Assembly: GCA_021324885.1 (NCBI GenBank)
Contig: JAJPIF010000013.1
Span: 62,001-126,000, forward strand
Direction: 5' to 3'
Length of the DNA stretch: 64,000 nucleotides
From: Pseudomonadota bacterium
Lineage (GTDB): Bacteria > Desulfobacterota > Binatia > Binatales > Binataceae
Shown here in pieces: positions 34,551-42,807 of the stretch. Below the pieces are notes generated by a model. It had not been told where the DNA came from. It was given only the letters and a program-made list of their open reading frames with translations, and searched no databases. How positions within the stretch are numbered: the stretch's first letter is position 1; every line of letters starts with the position of its first letter. The translations under genes were made by a program, and so were the position numbers.

Positions 34551-35772
34551 TTTCCTTTGACCACGACGCCATCAGGGTATTCGACGGCCGGCTCGGATCC
34601 ATCAGCTTCTTCGCCGTCTCCACACCCGCAACCGGCAGTCCCCTGGGGTCGAGCAATCCCAACTGCACCAGCGCGGTCGCCTGCTCCCAATAAATGTGTT
34701 CATGCGCGACCTTGTTGCCGCGGAAATGCACTACGGCGATATGCGGCACCTCGATATATCTGCCGGTCGGTGGAACTCCCGGCAGCATGAAATCGATTTC
34801 AGTATCGTGCGTGCAGCAGAATAAAAACTCATCGACGAGAGTATTGGCGCCGATAGTACGCGAAATCGGAACGATCCTGGTATCTTTCGGAAGCCTGGGA
34901 ATGAAGTGGTTTTTGTAAAACCGGTACAACTCCCGATACCCATACCCGCCGGTCATCACCGGAACATGATTCACATACGGCTCGGCCACCATCGTCCGCA
35001 TCGTCTCATCGGCGCTGCGCGTGGCGAACTCACACTCGACGTGCTTTTCCCATAAAGCCTCCAGGTCATACCGAGGTCCGATTGCGCGATGGAGCAGGCC
35101 GATAGTCCGCGAATGAGCCAGGGTAGCGGCGGCTTTGTCAAAACTGCCGCGTTCGGAATTGTTGAAACCGTGGTCCGCGCCCACATAGACATAGACCTCG
35201 GCATCTGCGCGGCCGGCAAATGCTCCGCGCACCGCTTCCCAAACCGCCGGCGGCGTGTAACCGTCAGCCGCGCCGAAATGAAAAGCGATCGGACAATGAA
35301 CGCAGTGGGCCTCATCCAGATGCTTTTCCAGTTCGGCTGCGTAATAGCTCACCGCTGCGTCGATCTTGAGCCGCGCGGCTGCAAGGTAGGCCAGACGTCC
35401 GCCCAAATCGAATCCCAACACGGCAACCTTGCCGTTGCATTCCGGCCTCGAGCGCAAGGCCCGAATCGCATCATTGATATCGTTGACGCCCTGATCGATC
35501 CCGAACCGCTCGTGGAATGAAAACGCCCTCTCGAGATCCACTCCCTCGTATCCAAGCTCGACGCCCGCCGATAGCCGCCAGAACAGGTCGGGCGCGATGA
35601 CCACGTAACCTTCTTCGGCATAAAGATCCGCGATCTCGCGCATGTGGCGATTAAGGCCGAAGATTTCCTGCGCGAGAATCAGCCCGGGGCCTGACCCACC
35701 CTCCGGCAGCGCCAGGTATCCGTCGAACACTCCGCCGTCAGCCGCGTTGATTTTTACCGTGGTTCCCGCCAT
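34543..35772 (-). CDS. Dienelactone hydrolase-like domain fused to a SnoaL/NTF2-like domain
   Basis: A 409-residue two-domain protein. Residues 1-235 match the dienelactone hydrolase fold: LAQEIFGL with Glu36, the nucleophile elbow VLGFDLGGR, the acidic loop FGAADGYTP, and GADHGFNN with the catalytic His. The nucleophile position is Asp122 where carboxymethylenebutenolidases have Cys. Residues about 260-400 form an NTF2-like module starting near MAEPYVNHVPVMTGGYG. The start at 35772 has GGGGAG 8 nt upstream. With Asp at the elbow the enzyme may be inactive as a hydrolase, or may use another mechanism. Confidence 0.8.
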   Translation of the reverse strand: MAGTTVKINAADGGVFDGYLALPEGGSGPGLILAQEIFGLNRHMREIADLYAEEGYVVIAPDLFWRLSAGVELGYEGVDLERAFSFHERFGIDQGVNDINDAIRALRSRPECNGKVAVLGFDLGGRLAYLAAARLKIDAAVSYYAAELEKHLDEAHCVHCPIAFHFGAADGYTPPAVWEAVRGAFAGRADAEVYVYVGADHGFNNSERGSFDKAAATLAHSRTIGLLHRAIGPRYDLEALWEKHVECEFATRSADETMRTMVAEPYVNHVPVMTGGYGYRELYRFYKNHFIPRLPKDTRIVPISRTIGANTLVDEFLFCCTHDTEIDFMLPGVPPTGRYIEVPHIAVVHFRGNKVAHEHIYWEQATALVQLGLLDPRGLPVAGVETAKKLMDPSRPSNTLMASWSKEIN

Positions 35773-35918
35773 GCAAAAGTTCTCCCCTTCCCATTGGATT
35801 GCGCTTGAGCTTGCGCCCATCGAGCCGCCGGACGCAACGCCGATCTTTGAAAATCGGCACCGGGCGGGCTATTAATAGCCAGGCGTTTTCAAGCAATCGT
35901 CTCTGAGGAGGATAAACG

Positions 35919-36377
35919 ATGCGCGCGATTTCACACGTTGCGATCGGGGTCAGCGACATGAACCGATCCCTGCCCTTCTATCGGGACCTGCTCGGGCTCA
36001 AGGTTTCACTCGATACCGAAGAGACGATCAAGTTCAGCTCGAAATCCGGCGAGCCTGCCGAAGTCAAACGCCGCGCGGTCTACATGCGATGGGAAGACGG
36101 TCCCGACGCCACCTTCATCGTGCTGTCACAAAACCATCCCAAACCCACCGGTGAGCCGTTGAAACTTAACCAGGTCGGAATCCATCACTTCTCGTTCTGG
36201 GTGGACGATCTGCGCAAAAGAGTCGAGAAGCTGAAGGCGGCGGGCGTTACCTTTGTCGTCGAGCCCAACGAATCAGCGGGAGAAGCCTACGGCGAGCCGC
36301 ACGAAAAACGCATCCTCACCACCATCTTCAAAGATCCCGACGGCACCATGATCCAATTCGACCAGCGGCTGAATTAA
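35919..36377 (+). CDS. VOC/glyoxalase family protein
   Basis: A 152-residue vicinal-oxygen-chelate protein. His6 (ISHVAIGV), His89-90 region (VGIHHFSFWV) and the C-terminal Glu/Gln region (DGTMIQFDQ) mark the metal-site positions; the last ligand is Gln rather than Glu. GAGGAGG lies upstream. It is divergent from the fusion hydrolase. Substrate unknown. Confidence 0.85.
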   Translation: MRAISHVAIGVSDMNRSLPFYRDLLGLKVSLDTEETIKFSSKSGEPAEVKRRAVYMRWEDGPDATFIVLSQNHPKPTGEPLKLNQVGIHHFSFWVDDLRKRVEKLKAAGVTFVVEPNESAGEAYGEPHEKRILTTIFKDPDGTMIQFDQRLN

Positions 36378-36416
36378 ACATGCAGTTGGCTTAGCGCCGC
36401 TTCGACACCGTGACGC

Positions 36417-37385
36417 TCACGGAATCAGCAGCAGTTTGCCCACCGAGCGGCGCGACTGGATTAGCCGATGGGCCGCCGCGGCTTGCGCCAGGGGAAAGCT
36501 GGCGCCGATCGGAACCGTCAACCTGCCTTCGCGGGCCAACTGGAACACCGCGTTCACCGCGCGCTGGTGGATGTCGTGGAAGGCGTAAATCATCGTCACC
36601 GCGAATCCACTGACCTTGATCGATTTGCCCAGCAGTTCCGTCGGACTCAAGCGCTCGGGCAGACCGCCGGCCCGGCCGAACAATACCAGATGGCCCAATG
36701 GCGCCAGGCAGCGCAGACCCTTGAGGAAGGTCGGCTTGCCCACCGCGTCCAGGATCAGATCGACGCCGCGTCCCTGCGTAATCCGCATCGCCTCCTGGGC
36801 GAAGTCGTGGGTTTCATAATTGATTACGTGCTCGGCGCCGAAGCGCCGCACCACTTCGATCTTGTCGTCACTCGAAACCGTGCCGATCACCTGGGCGCCC
36901 GCGGCCCTGGCAATCTGCACCGCGGCAATCCCGACGCCGCCGGCCGCCGAATGGACCATCACCACGTTTCCTGGCCTGGTGTCGTTGCAGGTATGCAGCA
37001 TATGCCAGGCAGTCAGGACCGCTACCGGGAACGCCGCCGCCTGCTCGAAGCTCATGTCGTCGGGCAGCACCATCACGCGCGACGCCCGAATGCGCGTAAA
37101 TTCCGCATACGATCCCATCCCGATATACGCCACGCGCATCCCCGGCTTGAGGTCGTGGACGTCGGGAGCGACTTCCTCGATCACGCCAGCCGCTTCCATT
37201 CCGGGGATATCGGGAAACACGGGCTTGACCAGATAGGTGCCGCGGATAAAGAACGTATCGCCGTAATTGACTGCGATCACATGATTGCGCACCAGCACGG
37301 TTGCGGGCCGCAGCTCAGGCCTGGGGAACTCCCGGTATTCCATCACCTCGGGTCCGCCGAGCCGCTCGAAGACGATGGCTTTCAT
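36417..37385 (-). CDS. Zinc-independent quinone oxidoreductase (MDR superfamily)
   Basis: A 322-residue NADPH-dependent oxidoreductase. The GroES-like domain opens MKAIVFERLGGPEV. The Rossmann loop AAGGVG follows near 148 in HSAAGGVGIAAVQIARAAGA. Zinc ligands are absent. The ATG at 37385 is favoured because GGGGAGG lies about 10 nt upstream and the short extension to 37403 lacks conservation. The enzyme is likely to reduce quinones, alkenals or polyketide intermediates. It is 17 nt upstream of nothing on its strand and lies 34 nt from the glycosyltransferase gene, so they may share a transcript. Confidence 0.88.
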   Translation of the reverse strand: MKAIVFERLGGPEVMEYREFPRPELRPATVLVRNHVIAVNYGDTFFIRGTYLVKPVFPDIPGMEAAGVIEEVAPDVHDLKPGMRVAYIGMGSYAEFTRIRASRVMVLPDDMSFEQAAAFPVAVLTAWHMLHTCNDTRPGNVVMVHSAAGGVGIAAVQIARAAGAQVIGTVSSDDKIEVVRRFGAEHVINYETHDFAQEAMRITQGRGVDLILDAVGKPTFLKGLRCLAPLGHLVLFGRAGGLPERLSPTELLGKSIKVSGFAVTMIYAFHDIHQRAVNAVFQLAREGRLTVPIGASFPLAQAAAAHRLIQSRRSVGKLLLIP

Positions 37386-37419
37386 CCGTCCATACCTCCC
37401 CAAGTCGAACCGCCCGCCG

Positions 37420-38940
37420 TCACTTCTCCACGAAATGCCGCAGCAGCACGGGTTTGCGTCTTCCTTCCGAAGACCGCATCACCAGCAGATACCCGCGCAG
37501 GTAACCCTTATGCGTGTCCCACAGTTTCTCCGGCACGATAATATAACCGGGCGGCGCTTTGGCCAGATCGGGCGGGAGAAACGGCGCATCCCGATCCAGA
37601 TAAAACAGCAGTGGAGCGAAATCCTCGTCCACGAACCCGGCAGCGTACAGTGGCTGCGAGGGCCCCACGATATTGCGGATTGCGGCGGCCGTCGCGCGAT
37701 AACTGTAGCGCGCGCATTCGCGCCTCTCCTGATGGGGAATGTAGAACAGATTGAAAATCGCGACTGCGGCGCAAACAGCCGCGAAGCCACCCTCAATCAG
37801 CCGGCTCCCGTAAAGCGCGCCGATTCGCCTGATCCACCACGCCAGGATCACCGCCGCCGAGGGCCACAGCGGCAGCAGGTACCATCGGCTCTTGTACGCG
37901 GCGATACTGAAGAAGGCCACTGTAACCAGCCAAAATATCGCCAGCAGTTCGATCGCATCCTGGCCGCGGACGCTTGCTTGCGGTTGTTGCGGCCCGCGCT
38001 TGAGCAACGCCGCGGCGACTGCGATTGGTATCAGCAAGCTCACGGGGAGCGAACTGAACAGCAGCGGACCCAGGTAAAACCATGGCGGCGCGCTGCCCAA
38101 CGCGCCAAAAAAGCGGCCGAAATTCTCGCTGCCCAGTTGGCGGCTGAGCAGCGCGTGGCGCGCGTCGATGTATCCGGCGGCGTACCAGCTTGCGCCGATT
38201 ATAACGGCCAGCACTGCCGCAGCCGCCGGAATCCGGCGCAGCACGTCGCCCAGCCTGCCCTCGGCGACCAGGAAGATCGCAATCGCCAACCCCGGCAGCA
38301 GCATCCCGACCGGGCCTTTCGCCAGCACCGCCAGACCGGATGCTGCCGCCGCAACATAAATCATAGTGTTGGGACGGCGCGCTTGCGCAGCTGACTTCAA
38401 ACCATCCAACCACCACCAGAAGGCGAACAGCGCCAAAGTCTCGAAAAACGTCAGCGCCATATCGACGCGGCCCATCCGCCCCAGCCGGATGTATTGATGG
38501 GCCGACAACAGGATCAGCCCTGCCACAATGGCTCCCTCGCCGCCGATCACTCCGTACGCGAAAACCATCGTCAATCCGACGCCGGCGACAGTGTAAAGGG
38601 CGGCTGGCAGGCGGAAATTAAACGCAGTGACTTTACGCACGCCGGCCAGATGGTCCAGCGCAGTCGCGGTCCAATGGTATAGCGGCGGCTTGTACATCGG
38701 CGAGCCGCCATTGACCGCCGGGAACAGCACCTTACCGTGCTCAACCATCTGCTGGATGAAAACCGCCTCGACCGCCTCATTACCCTTGCAGATTCCGCAT
38801 GAGCCGAGACGGTAAAACGTCAACGCCACGGCGCCCGCCAGGATCATCACAAAACCAATCCAGAGCCGCCGTTGATGAAACGCCTCCGGCAAAGCCTTGG
38901 CCGGCGCGGACTCGATATTGTCTGGCTGTGCTGACACCAC
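37420..38940 (-). CDS. GT39/ArnT-like membrane glycosyltransferase
   Basis: A 506-residue polytopic protein with about ten to twelve hydrophobic helices. It shows the dolichyl-phosphate-mannose mannosyltransferase/ArnT pattern: an acidic loop near residue 55 (CKGNEAVEAVFIQQM), PPLYHWTATAL near 85, and the RLGRMGRVDMALTFFE segment near 153. GT-C enzymes transfer a sugar from a polyprenyl-phosphate donor to an acceptor facing the periplasm. The start codon is GTG. The acceptor (lipid A, protein or cell-wall polymer) is unknown. Confidence 0.85.
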   Translation of the reverse strand: MVSAQPDNIESAPAKALPEAFHQRRLWIGFVMILAGAVALTFYRLGSCGICKGNEAVEAVFIQQMVEHGKVLFPAVNGGSPMYKPPLYHWTATALDHLAGVRKVTAFNFRLPAALYTVAGVGLTMVFAYGVIGGEGAIVAGLILLSAHQYIRLGRMGRVDMALTFFETLALFAFWWWLDGLKSAAQARRPNTMIYVAAAASGLAVLAKGPVGMLLPGLAIAIFLVAEGRLGDVLRRIPAAAAVLAVIIGASWYAAGYIDARHALLSRQLGSENFGRFFGALGSAPPWFYLGPLLFSSLPVSLLIPIAVAAALLKRGPQQPQASVRGQDAIELLAIFWLVTVAFFSIAAYKSRWYLLPLWPSAAVILAWWIRRIGALYGSRLIEGGFAAVCAAVAIFNLFYIPHQERRECARYSYRATAAAIRNIVGPSQPLYAAGFVDEDFAPLLFYLDRDAPFLPPDLAKAPPGYIIVPEKLWDTHKGYLRGYLLVMRSSEGRRKPVLLRHFVEK

Positions 38941-39192
38941 CGCAACTGCAGCGGCTCACCCTGCTTTGGGCAACACCGCGAGGACAGATTACATCGATTG
39001 TCGGGGCTCAACCAATTGCCATCCGCGCCCGTTGGCCTGCGGTCAACGGCCTTTAATAAGAGGCTTGTTTCTCCATAAGCGCCTGCGGACCCTCGCGCGC
39101 ATCTTCGGATTGCTCGACGCACCTCGCCGGACAATCACCGATTTACAGCTCATCGGTGCGTTGGCTATTTTTTGACGACGAAAGGAGCCCAC

Positions 39193-39681
39193 ATGAAACG
39201 CTCGTTGGCGTCCGCAGGTGGCGCCGTGTTGGTCTTTGTCCTGGTCTCGATAGCGTGGCCGCAGAGCTTTGGCCGGTCGGCCGACATTCGGCGCCCGTTT
39301 GACCGGGTTCGCGCGTCTATGTTGAATTACTTCTCACCCGCCGGCATGCATGATTTTCAAATCGTGTCGCAAAGCTCGACGAAGTCCAGGGCCGAGATCG
39401 TGGCCCGACGCACCGTGCGGGACAAGCTGGAATGGCCGGAATTGGCCTACTGCAAGTTGCCCGGAATGCAGATGATGTACACACTGCAGCAGGGCAACGT
39501 CACGGTCCGCGTCAAAATGGATCGGGAAAGCGCCAATCGCACCTATGTCAGCGTGATTCCGCAATTCGAGGGCGTCTACCAATTCGCCGGCAACCAAACG
39601 ACCCTTAAATGCACCTCCCAAGGCGCGCTGGAAAAGGACATCCTGAGCGCCGCCGGCGCCAGCGCGGCCGATCTGAATTAA
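39193..39681 (+). CDS. Small secreted protein of unknown function
   Basis: A 162-residue protein with an N-terminal hydrophobic signal or anchor (MKRSLASAGGAVLVFVLVSI) and a mature beta-rich region with two cysteines that could form a disulphide (in YCKLPGMQ and LKCTSQG). GAAAGGAG lies upstream of the ATG at 39193. It has no recognisable domain. It may be translationally independent from the ATP-grasp gene that starts about 160 nt downstream. Confidence 0.55.
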   Translation: MKRSLASAGGAVLVFVLVSIAWPQSFGRSADIRRPFDRVRASMLNYFSPAGMHDFQIVSQSSTKSRAEIVARRTVRDKLEWPELAYCKLPGMQMMYTLQQGNVTVRVKMDRESANRTYVSVIPQFEGVYQFAGNQTTLKCTSQGALEKDILSAAGASAADLN

Positions 39682-39842
39682 ATCGACATCGTTTGGTTGC
39701 GGGCTTTTGCGAAATTCAGCTCGTTCTTATCCAAACGCGCGCGGAGGAGTGGACGCTGCTCTTGATCCGCGCAATGCCGAAGCCTGCTATTCGCGTGCTT
39801 GTCAGATTGCAATTTTGTATACTTTGTGTGATCGCAACGTTA

Positions 39843-41006
39843 ATGGAAAGGGCGCTGGTTCTCGATAAACGGGCCGGGACTCTGGCAATTCAGGCTTGCC
39901 GTGCGCTGGCCCGCCGAGGATATCGCGTTGATATCTTCGGTATGGACGGATCCATCGCTTTCAACTCGAAGTATTGCTCGCGCAGCCTGGCACTGCCCTT
40001 CTGGGAGCCGCAACGCGTCGCAGATTGCCTCAAACAGATATTTGCGGCTACCCGCTACGACGCCATCTATTTATGTAACGAGGAAATCCTCGCGATTATC
40101 CCGCTGTTGGAGTCGGTCCCCGCAGCTCTCCCCATACCTGAAGCTCCGGCAATCCGGACGCTGCTCAGCAAGCATGAAACTCTGGATCGGGTACGCCAGC
40201 ACGGTGTCCCTGCCCCGTTCACTGTCGTCCCTAAAGACGAAAAGGAAGCGCAAGAGGCTGCCCGCGAGATGAAGCTGCCGTTCCTGATCAAAGGTGAGCG
40301 CGGCGATAACGGCAAGAATCTGCGGATGGTACGCAACCTCAGGAGTCTTGCACCCCTTTACCGGGAGATTGCGCGGATCGAGGAGCCTTACGGCGGCAGG
40401 CCGGCACTCCAGCAGATTGTCAAAGGCCAGGCCTACTCAGTGGGTGGTCTCTTCCACCAGGGACGCCCGCTTAGACTGTGCGCCCATCGAAAGCTCCTCA
40501 CCTATCCGCGCGACGGCGGCGTGACCGTCAAGGGCGTAACCGAAAGGCCCGATCAGCTGCTGGAAGAAACCGGCAAGGCTTTCGCTGCTTTTCAATACAC
40601 CGGGCTGGGACATGCCGAGTTCATCCGGGATCAGAACGATGGTGATTTCAAATTTATCGAGATCAATCCCAGGGTGTGGGGCAGTATCGGGATTGCCGAG
40701 CACGCCGGCGTTGACCTCTATGGCGCCTACCATGAACTCGTCGCGGGACGGCCGGTCGCGCAAAACCTCGATTACCGCGAAGGTATTGTCTACCATCGCT
40801 TCTCCGCGGAAATGCAGCTAATCGCCGAAAGTCCCGCGCGCCTGCCCGGATTCCTCAAGGATGCGATAAACCCGCGCGTCACTTCCGACTTTTGCTGGTC
40901 CGATCTCGGCCCCTACGTAGCCGCGATACGTTCGCGCTACTCCCACAGGAAGCCCGGAGCTTCATCGCTTCAGGTGATCGAATTGGATCGGGCTGCGCGC
41001 CAGTGA
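39843..41006 (+). CDS. ATP-grasp family protein (carboxylate-amine ligase-like)
   Basis: A 387-residue protein with an ATP-grasp domain at about 100-310. The lid-strand Lys is in FLIKGERGDNGKN near 150, the hinge is near PALQQIVKGQAY, and the metal-binding motif FIEINPRVWGSIG (about 280) carries the canonical E-x-N-x-R. So the ligase site looks intact. The N-terminal Rossmann-like domain (MERALVLDKRAG) begins at the ATG 39843; further upstream codons are basic and unlike the family. The substrate and product cannot be read. It is a different protein from the phage-cassette ATP-grasp at 17616-18863. Confidence 0.75.
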   Translation: MERALVLDKRAGTLAIQACRALARRGYRVDIFGMDGSIAFNSKYCSRSLALPFWEPQRVADCLKQIFAATRYDAIYLCNEEILAIIPLLESVPAALPIPEAPAIRTLLSKHETLDRVRQHGVPAPFTVVPKDEKEAQEAAREMKLPFLIKGERGDNGKNLRMVRNLRSLAPLYREIARIEEPYGGRPALQQIVKGQAYSVGGLFHQGRPLRLCAHRKLLTYPRDGGVTVKGVTERPDQLLEETGKAFAAFQYTGLGHAEFIRDQNDGDFKFIEINPRVWGSIGIAEHAGVDLYGAYHELVAGRPVAQNLDYREGIVYHRFSAEMQLIAESPARLPGFLKDAINPRVTSDFCWSDLGPYVAAIRSRYSHRKPGASSLQVIELDRAARQ

Positions 41007-41242
41007 CGTTGTCTTTGCTTCCCTCTCCCGCGGTCACGATCACCTCCGCGCCCGACCTGCATCCTCATTGATGACGCCTATTCATCCGGATGTTGCGGTA
41101 AATAGCGAAGCAACTGTGTTTGGATCGAGTCGCAGCCGGCTTACCGGCCCAAGCCGGCGCGCTCGCGAGCCGCGATCGCAAATGGCAGCCTTCGAAGTAA
41201 AATCACCCAAGCCGCGATGCCAGCTGGGATTTGACTCACGGG
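41007..41242. other. Intergenic region between convergent genes
   Basis: About 236 nt between the ATP-grasp stop and the FmdB-like stop. I see no gene, RNA or terminator hairpin here. Confidence 0.4.
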
Positions 41243-41617
41243 TTAGAGATCATCATCATCGCCGCCGCCAAAGTCACTGTCACCCTCGTCCCCCAGATCG
41301 CCGCCGCGCTCCAGTTCTTCGACCGCCTGATCGAACTCGGGACCGCCGAATTCGTCGCCCATCTCCTTGCCCATCTTCCTCATCAAACGGGCTACGCTCC
41401 TGGGATCGTTTTCGTCAAGGTCGCCGAAATTGGACGGATCGCCAAGGGCGTCAAGCCGGGCCTCTTCACTGCGCGGCATCGCAAAACGCGACATCAAACG
41501 CCGCAGCTTGCGGCCCCCGCAATGGCGGCACACCTCATCCACCTTCTCGCTGACCCGCAGCGTCAGGATACTGCTGCGTTTACCGCAATTTCCGCATTCG
41601 TACTCATAGATCGGCAT
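41243..41617 (-). CDS. FmdB-type zinc ribbon protein
   Basis: A 124-residue protein with a zinc ribbon in the first 40 residues: C8 and C11 (ECGNCG), C30 and C33 (CRHCGG). The remainder is acidic and glycine-rich, ending GGGDDDDL. FmdB-like proteins are widespread and their roles are often regulatory, but the function of this one is not established. AAGGAG precedes the ATG at 41617. Confidence 0.85.
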   Translation of the reverse strand: MPIYEYECGNCGKRSSILTLRVSEKVDEVCRHCGGRKLRRLMSRFAMPRSEEARLDALGDPSNFGDLDENDPRSVARLMRKMGKEMGDEFGGPEFDQAVEELERGGDLGDEGDSDFGGGDDDDL

Positions 41618-42009
41618 ACGCCTGACTCCTTCCTGAGAAAACCCAATCCCTGCACTCACCCATCAGACGGGGAAACCCGGCGCAGACTCTCCGCGAGCCA
41701 CTAAAAGTGTTCCCCAGCCAACAAACATAAGCAAGTTCCCGGTTTTGTGCTGCTCGCCGGGCGCCGGACCGAGAAACAACGCGCCTTCGTCCCTCGCCGG
41801 TCAGTGGATCGGAAAGGCGCACCCGTTGCCGGAACTATAATCGGCCAGGCCTTGCGTCCGCGCGCGTTCGCCAATGCCTTCGACGCCGCGATAAGGCCGG
41901 CAATCCCCAATTGGATTGGACAAGCAGGCTTGGCATACTCAATAGTCGTGAGTTCGCGCCTTTTTCCGTTAATAGCGGAGCCGCTTGCGCGTATCGGGAA
42001 CCCGTCGCC
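41618..42009. other. Region upstream of the ECF transporter operon
   Basis: About 390 nt between the divergent FmdB gene and the ECF S component. I looked for TPP, cobalamin, preQ1 and purine riboswitch cores and found none. A minus-strand frame (41701-41910) is weak. Confidence 0.4.
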
Positions 42010-42795
42010 GTGAGTGAACTGCGCTCGATGTGGAGCAACACCCGCATGGTGGTGCTCAGCGCGATTTGTGCCGCACTGTATGCCGCCGTGCTGGTGCCGT
42101 TCAAAGTGGTGCCCCTGATTCCCGGCGTAACGGAAATGCGCCCAGCCAACGCAATTCCCGTGGTCTGCTCATTCATGTTCGGCCCGGCCGCCGCCTGGGG
42201 CGCCGGTATCGGCAACATGATTGGCGATTTCTTCGGCGGCGTCGGACCCGCCGACATCTTCGGCTTCTTCGCCAATGTCGTTTACGGTTACGTGCCCTAC
42301 AAGGTGTGGCAGGTGATGGCGCCGGGTGAACCGCCAATCATTCGCTCCCCCCTTACGGCGGCGAAATTCGTTATCGCCTGCCTGCTGGCGAGCACGTTTT
42401 GCGCGGACATCGTCGGATGGGGCGAGAACCTCCTTGCTCTGCGGCCGTTCCTGATGTTGGGCAATGCGATCGTTTTCAACAATATGCTCGCCGCGATCTT
42501 GCTGGGTCCTTTTCTGCTCGCCGCGATTTACCCGCGCGTCAAAGCAGGCCACCTGTTGTACGAGGACTTGATGCCCGAACATCAGGTGCTGCCGTCAAAA
42601 ACGGCATGGCTGGGAATGCTGCTCCTTACCGCCGGCGTGCTGGGTGCATGGCTGACCGGCAACCTGATCTCGACCGGCTACTGGAGGCCGCATACGCTGC
42701 CCGCCAGCATGACGCAGCCGCCCTACGATCGCGCCATTGCTATCGTCGTGACTCCATTGGTCGGGTTGGCCACCCTCGGATTGGCCTTGATGTAA
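42010..42795 (+). CDS. ECF transporter S component (substrate-binding membrane subunit)
   Basis: A 261-residue integral membrane protein with about six hydrophobic helices. An early motif MRPANAIPVVCSFMFGPAAA leads to IGNMIGDFFGGVGPADI, which resembles the N-terminal half of QueT-like S components. The GTG at 42010 is chosen; an ATG at 42028 is also possible. The substrate is not identified. The operon order S, double ATPase, EcfT is complete, so this is likely to be a dedicated or paired vitamin or cofactor importer. Confidence 0.7.
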   Translation: MSELRSMWSNTRMVVLSAICAALYAAVLVPFKVVPLIPGVTEMRPANAIPVVCSFMFGPAAAWGAGIGNMIGDFFGGVGPADIFGFFANVVYGYVPYKVWQVMAPGEPPIIRSPLTAAKFVIACLLASTFCADIVGWGENLLALRPFLMLGNAIVFNNMLAAILLGPFLLAAIYPRVKAGHLLYEDLMPEHQVLPSKTAWLGMLLLTAGVLGAWLTGNLISTGYWRPHTLPASMTQPPYDRAIAIVVTPLVGLATLGLALM

Positions 42796-42807
42796 AAAGT
42801 CGCCGAC

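Noticed and set aside
36468-37541. 357-codon plus-strand frame opposite the quinone oxidoreductase
   Set aside because: Shadow frame, rich in histidine and arginine, no domain; the minus-strand enzyme is clear.
41618-42009. Possible riboswitch upstream of the ECF operon
   Set aside because: I looked for TPP, cobalamin, preQ1 and purine cores and none matched.
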